From assembly GCA_002383415.1 (NCBI GenBank), contig DFYU01000077.1, positions 1 to 16,674 on the forward strand: 16,674 bases of DNA. The letters are read 5' to 3'. Positions 14,985-16,674 of this stretch are shown one piece after another. The notes under the pieces are model-generated. The model was not told the origin of the DNA and did no database searches. It saw nothing but the letters and a program-made list of their open reading frames with translations. A program made the position numbers and the translations under genes. Positions within the stretch are counted from its first letter, which is position 1; every line of letters starts with the position of its first letter. This DNA comes from Geobacter sp. UBA4074 (GTDB taxonomy: Bacteria; Desulfobacterota; Desulfuromonadia; Geobacterales; Pseudopelobacteraceae).

Positions 14985-15838
14985 AAACAGTGATTCAGGG
15001 AACAACCCGGGTCTATGGTATCATCGGCTGGCCGGTGGCCCATTCCCGTTCACCGCAGATGCAGAACGCCGCCTTTCAAGCATTGGACATGGATTGCGTC
15101 TTTGTGCCGTTTGCCGTGCCGCCGCCGCAGTTGGCCGAAGCGGTGCAGGGTTTGCGTTGTCTCGGCGTGGCTGGCTGGAATGTGACCATTCCCCACAAGA
15201 GCGCCATCATGTCGTTTCTGGACCAGCTGTCACCGGCGGCGGTGCGGGCTGGTGCGGTCAACACGGTATGCAATCAGGATGGCTGCCTCATCGGGTACAA
15301 TACCGACGGCGCCGGTCTGTTGATTTCACTGGAACGTGATCTGGACTGCCCGGTTGCCGGCAAGCGGATTGTTGTGCTGGGGGCGGGCGGTGCAGCCCGT
15401 GGCGCTGTAGCAGCACTGGCTGAGGCGGGCACAGCCGCCATAACGGTTGTCAATCGTACCTTGGCCACGGCCAGTCAGCTGGCGGCGGAGCTCCAGGTTC
15501 ATATGTCCTCAACCAGTGTCATTGCGGCTGCTGACTTCAGTATGCTGCCACAACTGCTGCCCGAGACCGACCTTTTGATCAACGCCACCTCCCTTGGTCT
15601 GCATGGCGAAGAAATTGCCGGTCTCGACCTTGCGCTCCTGCCGGCTGCTGCTAAAGTGTATGACATGGTCTACGGGGCGTCATCGACCCCTCTGGTCAGC
15701 TCAGCCCGACGACGCGGGCTGCAGGCCTGCGATGGACTCGGAATGCTGGCTGCGCAGGGAGAATTAGCCTTTTGCCACTGGACCGGCGTCACCCCGCCTG
15801 AGGGTTTGATGCCTATGGCATTGCAGCAGGAACGCTGA
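14981..15838 (+). CDS. aroE: Shikimate dehydrogenase (NADP+)
   Basis: AroE reduces 3-dehydroshikimate to shikimate in the cytoplasm. The 285-residue product has every family landmark: substrate-binding serines in HSRSP (S22, S24), catalytic K73 in NVTIPHK, N94 in GAVNTV, D109 in YNTDG, the glycine-rich NADP loop GAGGAARG (134-141), the NADP-selecting NRT (158-160), INATSLG, and a C-terminal DGLGMLAAQGELAF. The start is the ATG at 14981, which forms an ATGA overlap with the DUF2723 stop; GGGGAGG lies about 11 nt upstream. An open frame continuing 69 nt further upstream lies inside the DUF2723 gene and lacks similarity. It is last in the ribF operon. The other shikimate gene group (aroQ) is on the opposite strand 5.6 kb away. 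Confidence 0.96.
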   Translation: MKTVIQGTTRVYGIIGWPVAHSRSPQMQNAAFQALDMDCVFVPFAVPPPQLAEAVQGLRCLGVAGWNVTIPHKSAIMSFLDQLSPAAVRAGAVNTVCNQDGCLIGYNTDGAGLLISLERDLDCPVAGKRIVVLGAGGAARGAVAALAEAGTAAITVVNRTLATASQLAAELQVHMSSTSVIAAADFSMLPQLLPETDLLINATSLGLHGEEIAGLDLALLPAAAKVYDMVYGASSTPLVSSARRRGLQACDGLGMLAAQGELAFCHWTGVTPPEGLMPMALQQER

Positions 15839-15849
15839 CCAGCTTGTTC

Positions 15850-15879
15850 TTGACAGTGAGGTAATCGGGCCGCTACTAT
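15850..15879 (+). promoter_or_regulatory. sigma70-type promoter of pilB
   Basis: TTGACA (15850-15855) and TACTAT (15874-15879) are separated by 18 nt, in the 96-bp gap after aroE. Transcription would start near 15886, leaving a leader of about 49 nt before the pilB ATG. The -10 box is embedded in an inverted repeat. Confidence 0.6.
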
Positions 15880-15884
15880 AGCGG
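15870..15884. promoter_or_regulatory. Inverted repeat over the pilB -10 box (operator candidate)
   Basis: CCGCTA (15870-15875) and TAGCGG (15879-15884) are perfect inverted arms around a 3-nt centre; allowing one bulged G the arms extend to GGCC on both sides. The repeat covers the predicted -10 hexamer. No T-run follows, so it is a poor intrinsic terminator for aroE. Binding of a regulator here would block transcription, but no protein can be named. Confidence 0.35.
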
Positions 15885-15934
15885 GCCGCATGCCAGAGTA
15901 ACACTATTTAACTGCAGGGTTGAACGGGAGTGTT

Positions 15935-16674
15935 ATGCAGACAAGTCGTCTGGGTGAAATTCTGGTCAAAAACAGTCTGATCACGCGGGAGCAACTCACC
16001 AGCGCCCTGCAGGAACAGAAGATGTCCGGCGGCCAGAGCAAGCTGGGCACGATCCTGATCAAGCAGGGTCTGATCAGTGAACATGACCTGGTCTCCTTTC
16101 TTTCCCGGCAGTACGGCGTCCCCACCATCAATCTGAATGAGTACGAGATTGACCCGGCCGTGGTCAAGATCATCCCCCCGGAAGTGGTTCAAAAGTACAG
16201 CCTGGTTCCGGTCAACCGGGCCGGTTCCACCCTGATCGTAGCGGTCAGCGACCCCTCCAACCTGTTCGCTATCGAAGATATCAAGTTCATGACCAGCTAC
16301 AATGTGGAGATGGTCGTGGCCTCGGAGTCCGATATCAGGGGAGCGATTGACAAGTATTACGATCAGTCTGCCTCCCTGGCCGATGTGATGGACAATCTGG
16401 ACATGGAGGACCTGGAGCTGGTGGATACCGAGGAGACCGTGGATGTCTCCTCACTGGAAAAGGCCACCGAGGATGCGCCGGTCGTCAAGCTGGTCAACCT
16501 GATCTTGATGGACGCCATTCGAAAAAAAGCCAGTGATATTCACGTAGAACCCTATGAAAAGACCTTCCGGGTTCGTTACCGGATCGACGGTGTGCTGTAT
16601 GAAGTGATGAAACCGCCCATGAAGCTGAAAAACGCGATTACCTCGCGGATCAAGATCATGGCGGAACTGGATAT
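15935..16674 (+). CDS. pilB: Type IV pilus assembly ATPase PilB, C-terminus cut by window edge
   Basis: The first 246 codons of a PilB-type pilus extension motor. The N-terminal MshEN/T2SSE-N domain is clear: RLGEILVKNSLITREQL (5-21), KLGTILIKQGLISEHDL, FLSRQYGVPTINL, IIPPEVVQKYSLVPV and VAVSDPSNLFAIEDI. An acidic linker (about 150-180) leads into the catalytic core, which begins APVVKLVNLIL, then KASDIHVEP, RYRIDGVLYEV and ITSRIKIMAELD at the edge. Walker A, Asp, Walker B and His boxes lie beyond the window. GGGAG lies 4 nt before the ATG at 15935. In characterised Geobacter genomes pilB heads a pilB-pilT-pilC-pilS-pilR-pilA cluster, so such genes are expected next; this is not visible. Full length would be about 560-570 residues. 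Confidence 0.92.
   Translation, partial: MQTSRLGEILVKNSLITREQLTSALQEQKMSGGQSKLGTILIKQGLISEHDLVSFLSRQYGVPTINLNEYEIDPAVVKIIPPEVVQKYSLVPVNRAGSTLIVAVSDPSNLFAIEDIKFMTSYNVEMVVASESDIRGAIDKYYDQSASLADVMDNLDMEDLELVDTEETVDVSSLEKATEDAPVVKLVNLILMDAIRKKASDIHVEPYEKTFRVRYRIDGVLYEVMKPPMKLKNAITSRIKIMAELD

Noticed and set aside
15867..15887. Intrinsic terminator for aroE
   Set aside because: The hairpin arms exist but no T-run follows on either strand, and the repeat overlaps a good promoter; an operator is the better reading.

Overview
The window reads as ordinary, gene-dense chromosomal DNA of a Geobacter-type bacterium (Desulfuromonadota/Geobacterales). The evidence is the moderately high GC, the start of a pilB gene directly after aroE, two GspE/PilB-type ATPases, tandem PilZ proteins and a YedF/DUF3343 selenium-type pair. 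Genus and species are inferred; there is no rRNA or other marker. I see no rRNA, tRNA, CRISPR array, IS element, phage gene or long repeat. No gene-free stretch exceeds 160 bp.

Layout. Positions 1-2028 (minus strand) hold the 5' part of ffh (SRP GTPase, cut by the window edge), then a two-gene unit of a DUF3343 protein followed by yedF. Positions 2107-2833 (plus) hold a small three-helix membrane protein overlapping a DUF721/DciA-like protein. Positions 2836-6080 (minus) form an apparent operon: ettA (ABC-F translation factor) followed by two tandem PilZ-type paralogues. Positions 6238-6567 (plus) encode a small exported EF-hand protein. Positions 6689-8900 (plus) encode a small membrane protein and a complete GspE/PilB-type secretion ATPase with no other secretion genes beside them. 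Positions 8903-11017 (minus) carry nadB, a monofunctional AroQ chorismate mutase and, coupled to it by ATGA, a 69-residue stand-alone copy of the ferredoxin-like regulatory domain normally found at the N-terminus of DAHP synthase. Positions 11138-15838 (plus) form a tightly overlapped operon: ribF, a UPF0104/flippase-like membrane protein, a DUF2723/TMEM260-type GT-C glycosyltransferase-like protein, and aroE. From 15935 pilB begins with its own promoter and runs off the window; the rest of a pil cluster is expected downstream.

Functional links. Two shikimate-pathway points (aroE; aroQ plus the detached DAHP-synthase-like domain) and two cofactor genes (nadB, ribF) sit around a divergent promoter region at 11018-11137. 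Surface and signalling functions (pilB, orphan GspE ATPase, two PilZ proteins, GT-C enzyme, flippase-like protein, EF-hand protein) are spread among them. Strong sigma70-like promoters, mostly with a perfect TTGACA -35, can be read in front of ffh, the small membrane gene, ettA, the EF-hand gene, nadB and pilB. No convincing intrinsic terminator is visible.

Nothing here is an obvious new defence or mobile system. The most unusual items are the AroQ/free-standing regulatory domain pair, the tandem PilZ paralogues (one with an intact c-di-GMP motif, one eroded, both sharing a C-terminal tail motif), the orphan ATPase plus membrane partner, and a perfect palindrome between the nadB promoter and its start codon.
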